A program made the translations under genes and the position numbers. From Portulaca oleracea (taxonomy: Eukaryota; Streptophyta; Magnoliopsida; Caryophyllales; Portulacaceae), in NCBI GenBank assembly GCA_029582165.1, contig CM055893.1, positions 22,290,679 to 22,354,678 of the forward strand: DNA of 64,000 nucleotides. The letters run 5' to 3'. Positions 22,226-34,200 of the stretch are shown here, piece by piece. A model generated the notes under the pieces. The model made no database searches. It was given only the letters and a program-made list of their open reading frames with translations, and had not been told where the DNA came from. The stretch's first letter is position 1. Each line of letters opens with the position of its first letter.

Positions 22226-23584
22226 CTATTCGATATTTGCGATGGGGAAGATGATCCCAGCAGCTAGCAACTTTACTACCTCCTTTTTAACCACTTCTTG
22301 CATGTTGGGATTTAAGCGACGTTGGGGTTGCCTGGTAGGCTTGGCATCTTCTAGCAAATCAATCGAATGCATGCATATGGAAGGGGATAAACCATTCAGG
22401 TCTTCTATCCTATAACTCAATGCACCCCTATGTTTCCTAAGCAAATCAAGCAACTTGGACAATTCGAAATCATTCAAATTCGCATTCACAATGACAAGAT
22501 AAGATTTCTCATCATCCAAGAAAGCATATTGGAGGAAAGGGGGTAAGGCTTTAAGCTCTAAAGGAGTAGAAGATTGAATTTGAGAAGAAGACATACCTTT
22601 AAAGATCGCATCTTGAATCTCCATACACTCCATATAAGGTTCATCAATAATAATCTCCTTATGCATGGGTGAAGAGTCAAGAAGGTTGGTGAAGAAAGTA
22701 ATATTGGTGCCATCGGTCTCAAATTGGAAGGATTCCAATAAGCAAGCTCCCAAGGGATCATCGCAAATAGGTTCAAGAAGATGGGAGTCCTCAATATACT
22801 CATCAACAAGGAACTCCATCATATAAATGGCATAGCATGAATCCCCATACGAAGGACCCTTCAATGACCCCTCAAGTTGAAAAATTATGCTTTCATTCCC
22901 GACATTCAATGACATGCTTCCATTCTTCACATCGATAATGGCACCCGCCGTAGCAAGGAATGGCCTTCCCAAAATAATAGGGATGTTGTTATCTTCCTCT
23001 ATCTCCAAAATCACAAAATCACAAGGAATTAAAAATCGCCCCACTTGGACCGGGATGTCTTCCAATATTCCCAACGGTCTTCGCACGGAACGGTCGGCAA
23101 ATTGAAGATTAATTGTTGTAGGAGCAAGATCGTCGAGATTTAACTTCTTGCAAATCGAATAAGGCATGACGCTTACACTTGCTCCTAGATCACAAAGGGC
23201 ACGACCAATCCGCATATCACAAATGGTGCATGGAATAGAAAAACTTCCGGGGTCGGCTAATTTCTCCGGTGATTTGTTATCGATAATTGCACTACAATCC
23301 GCCGTCAAATGGATTGTAGATTTCTCTTGAATTCTTCTCTTGCTTGTGAGAAGATCCTTCAAATGCTTCTTGAAGGACGGAACTTCAGAGATGGCATCAA
23401 GAAATGGAATGTTCACTTGAAGCTTCTTGAGCATCTCAATGAATTTTGAAAACTTTGCATCAGATTTTGGTTTTGCTAACCGATCGGGAAAAGGGACCGG
23501 TGGTAGCTTTGGCTTCTCAATAGTCTGGATTGGTTCTTCTTCCACCATTTTTCCTTTCCCTTTCCTTAACTTCTCTATCTCCTC
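22226..23584 (-). pseudogene. Athila 1 protease region
   Basis: A 440-residue open stretch from 23548, in frame with the gag tail upstream across a TAA at 23585-23587. It contains the Athila aspartic protease: CDMRIGRALCDLGASVSVMP, where DLGAS stands for the usual D(S/T)GA, and IIDVKNGSMSL farther on. The linker to RT includes RQPQRRLNPNMQEVVKKEV. The Thr/Ser of the active site being Leu is common in Athila proteases, so activity cannot be judged from it. Confidence 0.82.
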
Positions 23585-25205
23585 TTATTCTTTACTAGAC
23601 TCTCCCAATTCATCCTCATGTGCTCTCTCAACTTCCTCACCTAATACTAACTCACTTTCCCGCTTCTCCAACAAATCTTCCTCGTCCGAGATATCCACCA
23701 CGTCACCTTCTTTGTCACCCAAAACCTCCTCTCCCACCATTCTAGGTCCAGCAATCTCCTTGCCATTCCTCAAAGTAATCGCATTAAGTTGCCCCTTTGG
23801 GTTAGGTTGGGATTGGCTAGGCAAAGATTGGATAGGTTGAGATTGTTGTGCCAATTGGGCCAATAGTAACTCGAGGTTCTTAATGCGAGTTTGGTCTTTT
23901 TCTCGGTCTAAGGCCATCTTTTCTTGAGATAAGGCTATCTTCTCTTGAGTTAAGGCCAACTTTTGGAGGGTTTGGTCAAGCGTTTCTTGTTGTGATGGTT
24001 CGGGCATTTGGGAAGATTGATCTTGGTGAGGATTTTGGTGGTATTGGCGGCGATTTTGATTTGGGAAACCGGGGGGTGGGTTTTGGTTTAGGGGAGCTTG
24101 TTGGTTGTAGGCGTAATTCCCACGGGGACGAATGGGGGTTTGATTGGTATAGGAGAGGTTATTGTTGGGATAGATGGCTTAGACTTGCTCGGTTTGATAC
24201 TCTTCACATCGCTTCGAAGAATGTACCCTCCACAAAAATCACATACCAAGACTCGGGCATCCAGAATACGCATAGGTACTTCTTGGGCTGCCTTTACTTG
24301 CCTTGTGGTTTCCTCCAAAGCTGCCTTTTGTTGCATCTCAAGAACGGCATTCATGAGAAATTTAATGGTAGGGTTGCTTTCTAGAGGAGGACCATCTCTT
24401 GGACTACGGCCGCCTCCCCAATGAGGAGAGTTTTGAGATAGCTCGTGAAGGAATACGTTTGCTTCCTCGCCGTCTTCTTGAGGAACATGCCCCCCGAGGC
24501 ATGATCGATGGATTCTCGCAAAGAGCTACTCAATCCGGAATAGAAGTGATGCAATAATAACCAATCCTCAAGATTATGATGTGGACACCTCCGTTGGAGA
24601 CCTTTGAATCTCCCCCATGCTTCGAATAACGACTCATCGGGCTCTTGCTTGAAGCTCATGATGGCTTGCCTCAACCGACACATCTCATCATTGGGGAAAA
24701 ACCTTTGAAGAAAGTCGCGGCTAGGTGCATCCCATGTTGAATAAGTTCCGGACGGACACGTGTTGAGCCATAATAATGCTTTCCCCTTCAAGGTAAGAGG
24801 GAAAAACTTCAGCTTCATGTATTCGGCGGAAACTCCATTCATTTGTACGAAGCCGATGCGTTGCTCGAATCTGTTGATGTGGTCAATAGGATTTTCATGC
24901 TCTCCTCCATGGTACGGGGTGTTCTCAAATATTTCCAATAAATATGGCTTGAACTCGAACGATGCATTCGGTGGTAATTCTGGTAATGTGATGGGATCGC
25001 CTCCCGTACCCGACGATGGTAAGGAATATGATGCTAAGGTACGGGGTGGAACTTGCTCTCCGTCAGCCATTGGAATTTCGATCGTCCCTCGCTCCCTTTG
25101 TTGTCTAGCTCGTCTCGAACCGGCGTTAGCTTGTCGAATAATACTCTCCGGATTCGGGTTCGGTGGAGTTACAGGAGTTTGGCCTCGTCGAGAGCGAGTC
25201 CGCAT
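23585..25205 (-). pseudogene. Athila 1 gag
   Basis: The most likely start is the ATG at 25205 (MRTRSRRGQTPVTPP), chosen over the longer frame because of the Arg-rich N-terminus. The retrotransposon gag core is clear: YHGGEHENPIDHINRFEQ, LKGKALLWLNTCPSGTYSTW, FLQRFFPNDEMCRLRQAI, DESLFEAWGRFKGLQRRCPH. The frame breaks near 24380-24400 and again near 24200, around the zinc knuckle (VCDFCGG only). The rest (SQQETLDQTLQKLALTQEK, a heptad-like coil) follows in a third frame to TAA at 23585. The protein would form particles; this copy is frameshifted. Confidence 0.85.
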
Positions 25206-25320
25206 GCACAAAAGGAACAAACAGAAGAATCAAATTTCCAGTAACCAAGGATAACAAAATCTCTAGCAGTGAAATGATCTTAAATAACCTAAAGACAAAA
25301 AGCTAAGCTAGGTGCGCTTG

Positions 25321-25342
25321 CTCCCCGGTAACTGCGCCATTT
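25321..25342 (-). other. primer binding site of Athila 1
   Basis: On the minus strand ATGGCGCAGTTACCGGGGAG follows the LTR end by two bases. It resembles the Athila PBS form TGGCGCCGTTGCCGGGGA with a few changes. Confidence 0.75.
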
Positions 25343-27020
25343 TGTTAGTCGAGTGGTTTGTAAGACCACGGTTTTATCGTTCTTCCACAGGGAGCTAGGG
25401 GCCTTAGCTGTAGCTAGTTGACTCTAGGTATGGTTTACGATCATGAGAGGATGATAGAATTTAGGGTAAAAACAGCACAAACACACTATGTTCAGTCAAA
25501 AAGGTGAAACAATGGGTGTCGGGTGACTTTTAGGATGCAAACGGGAATGAGGAAATGGGTTTCGCAACAAGTGAGTAACGAGAAAGGGAAATCAAATGGT
25601 AATTCCGTTAGAAAATACCCACCGGGCTTCTTCTTTCAAGGATAGTCCGGATTAACTTCCCCAAAATCCATCGACAGACCCAGGAAAGTTAATAGAACGA
25701 AATTTCCTAGTTAGTTACTATTCGCTTTCGCGAACTAGAATACTAACTATCCTAATTCCTATCGTCCAACAAACGTTGGATGTATTCGGGATGCTTTCGC
25801 ACCCAAATACATCCCATTCGAGGGAAGGATAGGATTGGGAAATTGATTTCCTAACTAGTTACTCACTAATATTGCTAACCCAAACCTAATCACCCATTAA
25901 CACCCTTAATATCTCCCTAACCCATTAAAGTTCTAGCCACTAAACATCCTAACTATCATGATAATAACATCAACAACTTCATTCATGCTTAATCGAGTAA
26001 ACAAGATGACAATAAACATTCAACAACAACAACAATATCAAAAACAGAGATTAATAGATAAGCAATAAATTAGAGAGAGAGATTAAGAAAAGCTCATGGA
26101 TTGTGATGACAAGGGGGAAAACTTCAGAATAATAAAGCTCCAATGCTCCAAAGTTGAGAATAATCTTCAAACTTCTAATAATAATCAAGAGGATCCAATA
26201 CAAGAATCAATAATCTCAGCAAAGATCTCTCTTAATCTCCCTAATATAAGACTCAAAAAAGTGATAAAGAGTGCTAAAGTATCATAAAAGATAGATAAAA
26301 ACTGATGTCTCCTCCCTAATCTAAAATGACCTAAATACATTAAATAGTAATCCAGGTTGTTACTCAAAACTCATCATTTTACACAACAGACAAAACTGGC
26401 CCGCAGGGGACCGTGGGCACGGTTAGGGTGACCGTGGCCACGGTCCTGCGTAAGGCAGGCGATTTCTCCTCTTCGCTTCGCACCGCCGTGGGTACGGTCC
26501 CCAATCACCGTGGTCACGGTCTAGGCGATTAGGGCTGACAACTTTTCGCTCCTTCGCACCGCCGTGGCTACGGTCAGAGGAGACCGCGGCAACGGTCTAG
26601 TTCGGCCAGCTTCTTCCTTGGGCAGGGTAGGATCCCACTGTGGCTACGGTCAGAGTGACCGTGATCACGGTCTATCTCGGGTGCAAGGCTTCATCCTTAG
26701 GTCATGGCTCAATCACACCGTGGCTATGGTCAAGGTGACCGTGGCCACGGTGTCTCCCGGCCACAGTTTTCTTCAGGAGGCTCTTCAACCATTGCTTCCG
26801 CTTCCGCTGCCTTTGACACGTCCAGGGCTCGTGGAATCTTAGGGAATCTCGGGATTCCCAAGATTGGTGCAAAATTGACCCATTTAGAATCGTTTTGAGT
26901 GAAACCCTTCGGAAACTACAAAAGTAACTAAACCGCATTAAAAGTTATTAAAGCAACTACGAAACAAGTCAAAAGCCTAAGGATTTAGGCGGTATTTACA
27001 CACGAAATCAGGTCTAAACA
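25343..27020 (-). repeat. 5' LTR of Athila element 1, full length
   Basis: 1678 bp. On the plus strand it runs from TGTTAGTCGAG (next to the PBS) to GGTCTAAACA at 27020. Ten quasi-palindromes lie at 26410-26751. A weak TATA-like stretch, CTATTTAATGTATTTA, lies downstream of them on the minus strand near 26335-26350. Confidence 0.93.
26410..26751 (-). promoter_or_regulatory. array of five dyad pairs in the LTR of Athila 1
   Basis: ACCGTGGCCACGGT-type 14-mers start at 26410/26431, 26485/26507, 26561/26583, 26637/26658 and 26717/26738, so pairs are 21 or 22 bp apart and about 75 bp from each other. The consensus is a perfect palindrome; most copies differ at one to three bases. The left LTR has the same array. 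Confidence 0.7.
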
Positions 27021-27607
27021 ACTAACATCAGGCTAGATGGTCTTTAGGTGCCAAGTCAATGACATGTCGTGGGCTCGAGTCAAGGAAAAAAGCCTGAACA
27101 GCCAGTAAGGTCGCGATGACCTTATTGGGCTAAAAAGCTCCATCCTCTCACTTTTGTTATGCATTAAACCACATTCGTAATTATAATTATGCATATGAAT
27201 GTTAAATTCTCAAACGAAATAAACTAGGCAAATAAAGATGTAGAGTTGCTAGTTGATTTTCAGAAAATCAACAAACTGTAAACAAGAGACTCTGATCTAC
27301 GAATCTAAAATTCGAGTTCAAGGGTAAGGCTACGAGTCTAAGAGTTAGAAAACTCTCGGGCTTGCATGTTTTGAAAACAGACGCTACTAGAATCAATGTT
27401 AGTGTGAAAGAGAGTAGGGAGAAATTTGTATAGATTTTACAAAAATACTATCATGTCATGTGTTTTAACAAAATAAATTTTCAAAGTATACAAGCATAAC
27501 GATATCGGGTTATACGAGTACAAAATAATTAAATGTGAATGCACATTATAACCCTGTATACCAGTAGCATGCAAGGAGGACTTTGGAATATAGAGAGGAA
27601 TTCCTTA
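27021..27607. other. AT-rich sequence, no gene recognised
   Basis: No coding or repeat feature recognised. It flanks the Athila LTR on the right and does not translate to the missing part of the Tat pol, so element 1 does not sit in a simple way inside that pol gene. Confidence 0.4.
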
Positions 27608-27833
27608 GGTTCATTTAGACCTAGGAAAACAACATGGAAAAAATATTTGGAAAATGAGAATTTTCCCTTTGTTTGGATTAAAGAAAAATGAATGGAAAAA
27701 AAATAGTTGGAAAACTAAATGGAATATTTAAGGAAACAAAGAAGAAAAAATTTTTCCTTTAAAAAATGAAAGGAAAGTTGAGAGTAAAATTCTGGATCTA
27801 CTAGTCAACATTTCATCTCTCGCGACTCTTTCA

Positions 27834-27875
<42 letters not shown>

Positions 27876-27892
27876 GGTCTCTCTTCTCTCTT

Positions 27893-27931
<39 letters not shown>

Positions 27932-28209
27932 AACTCTCTCTCTCTCTCTCTCCCAAATTACATCATATGATCTAGAAAAATGAAGTTTGACATTTACAAG
28001 TTTTCATGCAAATTTTATTTTTCCATGTATTTTTCCTCAAACCAGACAAGGAAAAGAAAGTTGAACAGAAAATCATTTTTTTCCTTCAAAATTTTACTTA
28101 GACCAAACAAAAGAAAGAAATTTACTTTACCCCTAAACTTTTTCTCCTCCTAATGTTTTTTTACACGAGATTATTTTTCCATCCTGTTTTCCTAGGTCCA
28201 AATGGACCC
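27608..28209. mobile_element. Tourist-like (PIF/Harbinger) MITE
   Basis: The left end GGTTCATTTAGACCTAGGAA and the inverted right end GGGTCCATTTGGACCTAGGA match closely, and each is flanked by TTA (27605-27607, 28210-28212), the PIF/Harbinger target size. The interior holds a long CT microsatellite and no ORF. Confidence 0.65.
27838..27951. repeat. (CT)n microsatellite
   Basis: Nearly pure CT dinucleotides with two short interruptions, inside the MITE. Confidence 0.95.
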
Positions 28210-28212
28210 TTA

Positions 28213-29627
28213 ATGTCAATACGATGAAAATTCTTCGGTGTCTTTTGCATGAATGAGATGATGGATATGTATAGGTGTGGAGTGGAGTAGTGAAAGAGGA
28301 AGGGGATGTGGCATGATCCACATATCATGCCTCTTGGATCACAAAATCCTCCATTGAGGCCAACTGACATTGAATCATGTATCAAAGGAGATTATGTAGG
28401 ACGAAAAGATTTGGGGATGTCTTTTGACGGAAGAATCACGTGGATCAGTGACATAGGTGGGGCGCACCTACAATGTGTCTGCCACACAAATTGCTGTGTG
28501 GCAGGCTTGACCCAACTAAAAATGTTGCCAAGGACAGCCGACCTTGGTGGTGTTTTCCTCAAGTTGGCCTGACTTGTGGGCTTTGGTTTTGTTGGGTTTG
28601 CATGCTAACTTACAACTTGGATTTTACAAATTTATGCAACTTTTCTAAAACTTTAATACAAAATCTGGTGTCTACAATGCTCATTGCCAACCAGTGTGCA
28701 CCCATCATTCAGTTAGTCCACCATGGCAAATTTCCCGCCCTCGGTCAGCATTCTGCCGCTTAATATCCATTACAATTAGTCACAATCCCACCTAGCTTCA
28801 AAGGATGATCCTAAAAACACATGTCCATTCGATCGGTATAGTTCAGAACCAAAAAAAAAAAGTTTTGTTGGTCCAATCCATGATTAAACTTTTTTTGATC
28901 CACACTATTCTTCAACATCGGTCCTTAATCCATTTGGTCCAGTCTAAGACCTATGCTCAGCCCTAAGGTAAGTAATATAAATAAGGTAAGTAAGGTCGTA
29001 ATTTTTTTTTTAAAAAAAAGTAACGTAAATAAGGTTAGGTAAGGAAAAGTAAACAAGGTAGTGTATGTAAAAAATTGTATTGTATATTTGGGGTTTGTAA
29101 AATTCAATGGTAAATGACAGGTTTGGTAAATGTTACTTTTGCTAAGTTTTAGTATCTTTTGATATGTTTAAGTAAATTTTGGTAAATTTTGATAATTTTA
29201 TATAAGTTTAGGTAATTTTTTGGAACAATGTTATGCTTTTGTACAATGTTAAACATATGTGAATTGTATTTCAAAAAGTAAAAATGAAGAAAAATTTATA
29301 GAAATTCAAATTTTGATATTTGATATTTTATTTGTTTTACATATTTTTATTTGCATTATTTATTTTAATTATGCAAATTTGTTTTTAAATTTTTAAATTT
29401 ATTTATTTATTTATTTATTTTAATTTTATACTTTAAATTTTTAAAATTTTAAAATTTTAAAATTATTAATTTATCAATTTATTAATTTTAATTTTATACT
29501 TAAAATTTTTATATTTAAAATATTGAATATTTATTTAAATTTTGTCTATTTAAATTTTGAATTTTAAAAATATTTCAAGCAATTATTTTTTTTATTTTTT
29601 AGTTTATTTTTTATATTTTTTATTTTT
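28213..29627. other. intergenic, AT-rich, no gene recognised
   Basis: Short open frames at 28306-28763 show no family resemblance. From 28970 on the DNA is extremely A/T-rich, with repeated GGTAAAT/GTAAGT-like words and long T and A runs. Confidence 0.4.
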
Positions 29628-29726
29628 GTAACGCCCCGGAAATTCAATTATAGATTTTTTATTATACGGACGGGATGCCAAATCCCTTAATACAACAGTT
29701 CACTCTATAACAATAATAATAACGCA

Positions 29727-29760
<34 letters not shown>

Positions 29761-29950
29761 ATGATGTTAACAATTTACCCATGCAATTCCCACGCACATA
29801 GAAAAATTACTAAAATACCCTTATTAGTCTCTCAACGATCCTACGAGCTCAAGTGTTAGCAAAAATAATCACAACGAAATTTTAACAATCAGCGGAGTCA
29901 ATCTAATTTACTAACGTCATAACGGTCAACAACTTTGGATTTTTCGGGAT
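29628..29950. other. possible transposon/LTR fragment starting TGTAACGCCCCGG
   Basis: A GC-richer island within AT-rich DNA opens TGTAACGCCCCGGAAATT, a word often found at plant LTR ends, and includes a (TAA)n run. No ORF or partner repeat is visible. Confidence 0.3.
29728..29759. repeat. (TAA)n microsatellite
   Basis: Ten or more uninterrupted TAA units. Confidence 0.95.
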
Positions 29951-30950
29951 TTTATAATTTTTTATTTGTTTGATTTTTTAGTATTTTTTTGTATTCATCA
30001 TTTTTTTATTTATTTATAGTTTTAATTGTTTTCATAAAATATAAATCAAAAATAAAAAATCAATAAAACAATAAAACAATAAAACAAGAATAAATATTAG
30101 AAATATTCAATATTAAAATTTTAAAATATTCAATATTTAATATTTAATATTAAAATAATAGTTGCTTGAATTTAAATTTTTTTTGTAAACTTTTGTAACC
30201 TTCGGTAACTTTGGAAAATTTTGGCATATTTTTATCAATTCAAATTTGCCAGTGAAATTTACAGGCAACCTAAGGTACTTAAAAACTGAAAATGCCAGTA
30301 AAGGTACATAAGTTAGGTAATTTCTTACTTAAATAATATGATATTACATTTTTGAAAAAATAAAGTTATATAAATCTATAATTATTTCATTTGTAATTTT
30401 TCTTTTAAGTGCAATTTATTACTTTATTTTTTAGATATCATGGTTGTTACTTGTTATTAATAAAATCAATATGTATATATATAGTAGTTGAAATGAATAA
30501 TTACGCTAAAATATAACTATAAGAAAATCGGAACCAATATATATTGAAGAAAGAATTTGTTACAATAAGTAATCGTATTTGTTGATATACAAACTTTTAC
30601 AAAATTTAATATTTTAAGAAGATTCTATCATATTTAATTTTTTTTTTCAACTATCATAGACTTCATAGTTAAAAAATGTAAGTGTCATTAATTATACTAT
30701 AAAAAAATCAAAACCAAAGTATGTTGATAGAAGTATCTTGTCTTAATAGTTAATCCTATTTAGGGAGACAAGAATCTTTTTAATGGATTTGATTTACTTT
30801 TAATAAATTAATGGGTGTGAAATTTTTAGCTATCCTAATTGGTAAAATTTTCTAACTATGGTAAAATTTTCATAAATTTTGCTTTAGAAAATACGGTAAG
30901 AAAAAGATTAATTAAAATCTACATAAAAAAAAAGGATGAATTAAAATGAT
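29951..30950. other. AT-rich intergenic DNA
   Basis: No coding content. Part of it (30000-30180) is roughly complementary to 29570-29630, for example TTCAAGCAA against TTGCTTGAA, hinting at a degraded foldback. Confidence 0.35.
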
Positions 30951-31095
30951 AAAGAGTGCTCAACGATTCGTAACGAACAGTTGGATAGAGACAGCACCAG
31001 TAAAAGTAGTGTTTGCTATTTTTGGCACTTGAAACCTCCGGATCTCCTGAACAGAGGAGATAGAATGTTTCCTTCTCTGCCATAGCAGTAATCTA

Positions 31096-31198
31096 CACAC
31101 AATTCAGAGAGGGAGGGAGGAAAAGAGAGAGAGAGAATCGCTGAATCCGCCATTGAATTAGCTTCTCTCTCTCTCTCTTTCTGTCTCTCCCTCTCTCC
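31096..31198 (+). promoter_or_regulatory. GA-rich and CT-rich tracts in the CSLC6 5' region
   Basis: A GA-rich tract (31107-31136) and a CT-rich tract (31163-31198) lie 80-180 bp before the ATG. They could bind GAGA/BPC-type factors or fold on each other in RNA. No clear TATA box was found upstream. Confidence 0.4.
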
Positions 31199-31275
31199 CC
31201 CGTAAGCAGTCATCAAGCGGCCATTGCAGCTCCTTTGTCTATCTTACGAGCTTTAATTTGTGTACCTTGGCTCCG

Positions 31276-34200
31276 ATGTCTCGACCAGCAAATCACGAGT
31301 TTCAACAATGGTGGAACAAGCAGAGAGAGAATCAATCCTCTTCCGATCACTCAACCTTCCTCTCTATCGAGATTGACAGCCCCGAAAATCCTTCCACATC
31401 TTCATCTTCATCCGCCATTGATGCTCCATTCGACAAAGACCGAACTCGCAATCGAACCGCTCGCCAACTCTCATTCCTCTACCTCCTGAAAATTCATAAG
31501 CTTCGTCACTCTATCTCCTCTCTCTTCTCCAATTTCGTCCACCTCATTGGCACCGCCAACCGTTGCATTGGCGGCAATTCTCAATCACCCTCTGAATCTC
31601 GATCATTCTCTCGGACAATCACCGTTCTTTTGGTTGTTGTGTTATTTTTGTTGTGTTTTGAGCTCGGCGCCTACTTTAAGGGCTGGCATTTTAGCCCGCC
31701 GTCACTGCACCAGGCTGAAGTTCTAGGGTTTGTTGAATTTGTTTATGTGAGTTGGTTGAGAATTAGGGCGGATTTCCTTGCTCCCCCATTGCAGAGCTTG
31801 TCCAATGTATGCATTGTTTTATTTCTAGTGCAATCCGTGGACAGGGCATTGTTGATGTTGGGATGCATATGGATTAAGTTAAGAGGCATAAAGCCAGAGG
31901 CCATGTCCAAATTCTCGACCAAATCTTCTGTGGAGGACTATCCTATGGTGCTGGTGCAAATACCTATGTGCAACGAGAGGGAGGTAAGAAGATGTAGGTT
32001 TCAAATCTCTTGCCTTAATTTACTGTAGTCTTCATTGTCATGGTTATCCATCAGGTGCTTATTGCTCCAAATATTGAGATAATGATTTGCCCAAAGTATA
32101 TGTATTTATGCTTGCATTGAATCTTATATTTTGGAGGCAATTCATGGCAGGGTTGGAGAGATGACTTGTTGAATAGCATCTGGTTTAGGATGAAAGAAAT
32201 TTGTTAATCATTGCTAAGAGTGTAAAATCATTTTTCGGCCGTCAACCACGAGATTTAAGCATTTTGTTGGGTAGGTTATTGCATATGGTAGGCATTCAGC
32301 ATTCATCATATTTAGGGGCCAGTTCATTATTCATGGCAGGGTTGGAGCGATTACTTGTTGAATAGCATCTGGTTTAGGGTAAAAGAAATACGCTAGCCAT
32401 TGTTAAGAGTGTAAAAGCATTCTTGGCCATCAACCATGAGACTAAGCTTTTGGTTTGGGTTGGTTATTGCATATGGTGGGCATTCACGAGAGGGGTGCTT
32501 CATAATACAAAACTATTCATGGGCCTTCAACCATCTGGAGCCTTTCGGACTGAGAGATCTGTGGTTCAAATCTCGGCTGTGGCATGTTTATTTACAGAAT
32601 GTTGTTGGGTGACGGCGTGACGCCATATTGATGGCATGATATTAGAATACTTACACTGCGTTTGGCCTTATATTTTAAAACTTTTTATTTTAGAACAGGG
32701 AGACTAGGATTTTCCATATAGTAGTTGAGAGTATCATCTTATACCTTTGGACTTTAAAGATATTTATCCCATACTTTTCTAATAGGTCTGCACTTCTAAG
32801 ATATACTATTTGGTGCTTATTGCTTACATGAGCAGGCGATGTGTCACATCAGCTAGAAATTAAGTATAGAGATTGGTATTTTGGTACACTTTTGATGTTA
32901 GTCAGATAAAAGAAGCAGATCTGTGAAAGAGGTTGGAAGAACTTTGAAACTTCACATTGACCTTGTATGTAAATATGCCATCCGTGTGTACCTCTATGGC
33001 TGGTGTATCCGATTCACCAATGGTTACCATTCCTAGTTTCCCCGACTTGTACATGTAAGCGGCTTAAAGGGCTGAGTCTCTACTCCTTGTCTTACCTGAT
33101 AGATTGATTTCGGGTAAGATGGCAAAAGGAGCTTTGGCCCACTACAACCACTAATGAAGTAACAGTTCACTAAGGATATTATTATTCTAGTACAAGTCAT
33201 TCAAAGCGGTAGAATGTGCTCCAAAAGTCTGTATTGTGTATCTCCTTATCAGCATGACATTTTTTAATATTTCAGCTTATATTAATATACATCAAGAGCT
33301 TATATTAATATTTATTAATGAAGTAACAGTTCACTAAGGATAACTCATTTTTCATGCTTAGATTATGGTGGGTGTTGAACAGGTCTATCAAAATTCTATT
33401 GGAGCAGTATGTGAGCAGGATTGGCCCAAGGAAAGAATGCTCTTGCAAGTATTGGATGATTCTGATGACCCTGATGTCCAACAACTGATAAAGGCAGAAG
33501 TTCATAAATGGCATCAAAGGGGTGTTCATGTTCTCTACAGACACCGTCTTGTCCGCACGGGATATAAAGCTGGAAATCTGAAGTCTGCGATGACTTGTGA
33601 CTACGTCAAGGATTATGAATTTGTCGCTATTTTTGATGCAGATTTTCAACCAGCACCAGATTTTCTTAAGAAAACCATTCCATATTTTAAGGTAATCAAC
33701 AGTCCCTTTTTTGTTTTGGTGTTTGTCATACACTATTCCTTTGTGTCTCTATCCAAGCTCGAATATATATAAGCTTGTTCTGGGAGCCTGAGGCTAGGCA
33801 GCTTTTATTTGCGGACAAGTAACAACATATAAATCCTTCAACGTCAGGGATTTTCAATGAGCCACACGGTCTAAAGTAAAGTACTTTTCTAAATGATTTC
33901 TTGCTGTATTGATTATGTTTGTCTATTTTTTCCTTTTCTATCACTTGAAGGGAAATGATGATCTTGCGTTAGTTCAAGCAAGGTGGGCCTTTGTTAACAA
34001 GGACGAGAATTTGCTGACAAGATTACAGAACATAAACTTGTCATTCCACTTTGAGGTGGAGCAACAGGTCAATGGAGTGTTTATAAACTTTTTTGGTTTT
34101 AACGGAACTGCTGGTGTTTGGAGAATCAAAGCTCTTGAAGATTGTGGTGGTTGGTTGGATCGAACCACTGTAGAGGACATGGATGTTGCTGTTCGTGCTC

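Larger units (their letters stand above)
13297..27020 (-). mobile_element. Ty3/gypsy Athila-type retrotransposon, element 1
   Basis: On the minus strand the order is 5' LTR (25343-27020), PBS, gag, protease, RT, RNase H, integrase, spacer, Athila ORF1, polypurine tract, 3' LTR (13297-14828). The RT motif FMDDFSMYG and the separate ORF1 after pol mark the Athila lineage. Over 1532 shared bases the LTRs have the same length and differ at roughly 35 sites by eye, about 2%, so insertion is fairly recent. The 3' LTR lacks its outer 146 bp, where it meets the Tat pol remnant, so no target duplication can be checked. Coding regions carry several stops and frameshifts. Confidence 0.93.

Noticed and set aside
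28306..28763. Overlapping open frames between MITE and AT-rich region
   Set aside because: No recognisable domain, no splice context, no conservation evidence available.
29570..30180. Large AT-rich inverted repeat
   Set aside because: Only short matches such as TTCAAGCAA; chance pairing is likely in DNA of this composition.
32423..32620. Possible extra exon in CSLC6 intron 1
   Set aside because: It lies in the duplicated repeat; exons 1 and 2 join in frame without it and match the family.
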